In this document: positions 61,883-64,000 of the stretch, piece after piece | How the letters are laid out: the number at the start of each line of letters is the position of its first letter | How positions within the stretch are numbered: position 1 is the stretch's first letter | Assembly: GCF_016863655.1 (NCBI RefSeq) | Contig: NZ_BOPH01000043.1 | Coordinates: forward strand, 1-64,000 | From: Virgisporangium ochraceum | Lineage (GTDB): Bacteria; Actinomycetota; Actinomycetes; Mycobacteriales; Micromonosporaceae | Direction: 5' to 3' | DNA: 64,000 nt | Translations under genes and position numbers: made by a program | The notes under the pieces: model-generated | The model's input: only the letters and a program-made list of their open reading frames with translations | The model's database searches: none | What the model was told of the DNA's origin: nothing

Positions 61883-62680
61883 CTAGAACGGGACCTGGGT
61901 TGTGAGGAGGCCGGTCGGTTCGACGCCGGCCGCCACGGCCGGCCGGCCGGATACGACGCGGCAGAAGTCCAGCGCGTCCAGCGAGACCGGCGCGCCGGTA
62001 CCGCTGGACCACCGACCGCCCGCCGGACCGGTCAGCTCCAGGACGTACGGCTGGCCGTGCCGCCCGGCCCACTCCCGAACGACGTCGTCGACGAGGCGGC
62101 CCTCGTGTTCGGCCGTGACCACCGGCGCCAGGCCGGTCGCCGCGTACAGGTCGAGGCGGTGCATGAACGGGTCGCGGGTGAGGATCACGTCGACCAGGTA
62201 GCCGAGCGTCCACGACTCCAGCTGACCGTTGACCAGCTGCCGCTCCGGCAGCTTCCGCCGGCGGACGAACGCCGGAATCCGCCGCCGTCCCCGGACGGCC
62301 TTCGGGGCAAGGGCGCGCCACCTGCCGACCAGCTCCTCGACGGTCAACCCCGCGTTGAGCCGCACCTGCAACGCGGTCAGCGCGTCGATCGACACCGGCG
62401 CGCCGGCGCGCCTGGCGGCCCGCTGCGCGGCCAGCTGCTGGCGCGCGAGCCGCGGCACGCTGCTGATCATCTCCATCATGCCGACCGAGTGGCCGACCGT
62501 CGCCCGCACGTCCCAACCGGTGTTGACCGTCGGCGCGGACCACTGCGCGGCGTCGAGCCGGGCGATGAGCCCGGCGCCCCGTTCGTACTCGGTGGCGGCC
62601 AGGCCCATGGCCGCGTCGTGGTCGATGGTCGCGGTCCGCGGCGCGGACCGGCTGCGTTCGGGTGTACCGGTGACGGTCAC
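61883..62680 (-). CDS. Maleylpyruvate isomerase family mycothiol-dependent enzyme
   Basis: A 265-residue protein from the GTG at 62680, overlapping the stop of the TetR gene (GTGA). The N-terminal DinB-like MDMPI domain has NTGWDVRATVGHSVGMME and LGYLVDVILTRDPFMHRLDL, which provide the metal-site histidines (H in GHSVG, H in MHRLD). The C-terminal MDMPI_C-like region follows. Family members use mycothiol as cofactor, which fits an actinomycete. The substrate is unknown. Co-transcription with the TetR gene implies inducer control. Confidence 0.85.
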   Translation of the reverse strand: MTVTGTPERSRSAPRTATIDHDAAMGLAATEYERGAGLIARLDAAQWSAPTVNTGWDVRATVGHSVGMMEMISSVPRLARQQLAAQRAARRAGAPVSIDALTALQVRLNAGLTVEELVGRWRALAPKAVRGRRRIPAFVRRRKLPERQLVNGQLESWTLGYLVDVILTRDPFMHRLDLYAATGLAPVVTAEHEGRLVDDVVREWAGRHGQPYVLELTGPAGGRWSSGTGAPVSLDALDFCRVVSGRPAVAAGVEPTGLLTTQVPF

Positions 62681-63288
62681 GGCCGGGTCTCCTCGCTGGT
62701 GATGCCGACGTTGTCGGAGAACATGTCGATGGACCGGTCGAGCAGCCGGGACCACCGGTCGCCGCCCGGGTCGTTGGCGAGCTGGGCGTCGACCATGCCG
62801 CCGCAGATCGCGACGAAGATGTCGATGTCGCCCGGTCCGGAGACGCCGTGGCGCTCCATCCGGGCGATGAAGCGCTCCATCGTCGCCACGGAGGCCGCGT
62901 ACGCCTGCCCGCCCGGCGTGAAGCCGGGCAGCGTCCGCAGGTTCATGAGCTGGTGACGGGCGGGGAACGCGACCGCGAAGTCGAAGAACACCCGCGCGTA
63001 GAACCGCAGCGCCGCCCGGCTGGTCGCGGGCTCGTCGGCCTCCACGGACTTCTCGTACTCGTGGAACTGGGTCCAGGCGTCGCCGAACATCGCGTCGTAG
63101 ATGGCGTTCTTCGACGCGAAGTGGCTGTAGAGCGACGGCGCCCGCATGCCGACCAGCGCGGCCACGTCGCGCAGCGTGAACTGGGCGAGCCCGTGCTCGC
63201 GGGCCAGCCGCCAGGCCGCGTCGATGATCTCGCGACGGGTAGCCGAACGGCGTTCGTTTTTCCTATCGCGCTTCGGTTCACCTAACAC
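62677..63288 (-). CDS. TetR family transcriptional regulator
   Basis: A 203-residue regulator. GTG at 63286-63288 gives VLGEPKRDRKNERRSATRRE; no better start exists downstream without losing the HTH (TLRDVAALVGMRAPSLYSHF). The C-terminal part is a TetR_C_13-like WHG domain (FDFAVAFPARHQLMNLRTLP). The start codon lies inside a CCTAA-N5-TTAGG palindrome, suggesting that the protein blocks its own leaderless or short-leader transcript. It is the first gene of an operon with the mycothiol isomerase and is divergent from the AI-2E transporter gene. Confidence 0.87.
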   Translation of the reverse strand: MLGEPKRDRKNERRSATRREIIDAAWRLAREHGLAQFTLRDVAALVGMRAPSLYSHFASKNAIYDAMFGDAWTQFHEYEKSVEADEPATSRAALRFYARVFFDFAVAFPARHQLMNLRTLPGFTPGGQAYAASVATMERFIARMERHGVSGPGDIDIFVAICGGMVDAQLANDPGGDRWSRLLDRSIDMFSDNVGITSEETRP

Positions 63289-63295
63289 GATTAGG
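63281..63295. promoter_or_regulatory. Inverted repeat overlapping the TetR start codon
   Basis: CCTAA (63281-63285) and TTAGG (63291-63295) are perfect 5-base arms around CACGA. The GTG start codon of the TetR gene falls in the spacer. The site is AT-rich against a GC-rich background and lies in the 108-base gap to the divergent transporter gene. Confidence 0.55.
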
Positions 63296-63396
63296 AGTAT
63301 GACCCGAGCGTATCCGCCGGTCAACCCCGGGTGACCCCAGGTCACCACATCGACACGGAGATCACGCGGCGACCCGACCGGCCCTAGGGTGATCCC

Positions 63397-64000
63397 ATGT
63401 CCCCACCGCTGAGCCCGGGGAAGACGCGGGCGGCCCTGCGTACGTCGGCGCGCGTCTCGCTCGACGTGCTGCTCGTCCTGATCATGGCCGGCGTGGCGCT
63501 GTGGCTGCTCGGCAAGGCCTGGTCGATCCTCTGGCCGCTGCTGCTCGCCCTGCTCCTCACCACGCTCACCTGGCCGCCGACCCGGTTCCTGCGCAACCGG
63601 GGCTGGCGGCCCGCGCTGGCCGCGTCCGTCGTCACGGTGGCGTCGCTGCTGATCGCGGCCGGGATCATCGCGCTGATCTCGGTGCCGGTGGCGGGCCAGT
63701 CGGGCAAGCTGGTCGACGGCGTCGTCGACGGCATCCAGTGGTTGCGGGACTGGGCGGCCGGCCCGCCGCTGAACATCGGTGACGACCAGGTCAGCAGCGC
63801 GGTCGACGCCGGGATCGGCCGGCTGCAGGACAGCGTCGGCAGCATCGCCACGGCCACCCTCAGCGGCGTGAACGTCGTGGTCAACGGTCTGATCACGACG
63901 GTCCTCGCGCTGTTCCTGATGTTCTTCTTCCTCAAGGACGGCCCGCAGTTCCTGCCCTGGCTGTCCCGTCAGCTACCGGGCCGGCTGGCCGTCGACATCC
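63397..64000 (+). CDS. AI-2E family transporter, truncated by window edge
   Basis: The first 201 residues of a membrane protein from the ATG at 63397. A short basic N-terminus (SPGKTRAALRTSARVSLDVL) precedes helices at ~21-40, 43-62 and 70-92, a loop (GDDQVSSAVDAGIGRLQDSV) and a helix NGLITTVLALFLMFFFLKDG. This is the N-terminal half of the AI-2E (PerM/YdiK) family of exporters and ion antiporters. The C-terminus lies outside the window. Confidence 0.85.
   Translation, partial: MSPPLSPGKTRAALRTSARVSLDVLLVLIMAGVALWLLGKAWSILWPLLLALLLTTLTWPPTRFLRNRGWRPALAASVVTVASLLIAAGIIALISVPVAGQSGKLVDGVVDGIQWLRDWAAGPPLNIGDDQVSSAVDAGIGRLQDSVGSIATATLSGVNVVVNGLITTVLALFLMFFFLKDGPQFLPWLSRQLPGRLAVDI

Overview
The window is very GC-rich DNA with dense genes, many GTG or TTG starts and many 4-base ATGA/GTGA stop-start overlaps. 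The gene content is that of a filamentous, mycothiol-using actinomycete: SigE-type sigma factor, BTAD and LuxR-LAL regulators, a Methyltransf_19 protein, a mycothiol-dependent isomerase, CBM2-linked cellulase, SHOCT/DUF6325 proteins. A Micromonosporaceae-like or related soil actinomycete is my best guess; no rRNA, tRNA or marker gene here fixes the genus. No CRISPR array, complete insertion sequence or prophage was seen.

Layout. 1-6.7 kb: truncated BTAD regulator, TetR/NmrA-type oxidoreductase divergent pair with a clear operator, an S51 peptidase, a small DUF4190 protein, and a sigma factor coupled to a membrane-anchored partner. 6.7-14.3 kb: a LAL regulator, twin calcium-binding-repeat proteins, and a large secreted ThuA/sugar-dehydrogenase/PKD/CBM6/discoidin protein. 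14.4-17.3 kb: a solitary type I-G-like Cas3 helicase-HD protein with altered helicase motifs II and III, followed by a frameshifted LRV-repeat pseudogene. 17.4-21.6 kb: a SsuA/SsuB/SsuC-like ABC importer split over two convergent operons, each carrying a methyltransferase. 21.8-27.1 kb: LysR regulator, sdhCAB, and a DHH phosphoesterase. 27.3-37.5 kb: MalT-like regulator, a peptidoglycan-binding-domain pair, a GH13/GH63-like carbohydrate operon, and a small RDD/SHOCT/DUF6325 cluster. 37.7-45.8 kb: orphan cytochrome b, two-component system, MMPL transporter, DUF6220 protein and a membrane-fused multicopper oxidase. 45.9-51.9 kb: GH5 cellulase with a CebR-type box, a second two-component system, a PadR/GyrI-like pair. 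51.9-55.4 kb: a P-loop ATPase coupled to a membrane-embedded patatin-like phospholipase. 55.5-58.5 kb: molybdate operon (Mop regulator, modA, modB, modC). 58.7-61.7 kb: a membrane-anchored protein with a C-terminal PD-(D/E)XK-like nuclease domain and a tightly coupled downstream gene, read here as a toxin-immunity pair. 61.9-64 kb: TetR/mycothiol isomerase operon and a truncated AI-2E family transporter.

The strongest candidates for poorly described biology are (i) the ATPase-patatin operon, (ii) the Pro-rich, single-TM nuclease with its putative immunity gene, and (iii) the solitary Cas3-like protein that lacks the normal DExx box. Several regulatory palindromes (TetR, PadR, LacI/CebR type) can be read directly from the sequence and tie regulators to their neighbours.
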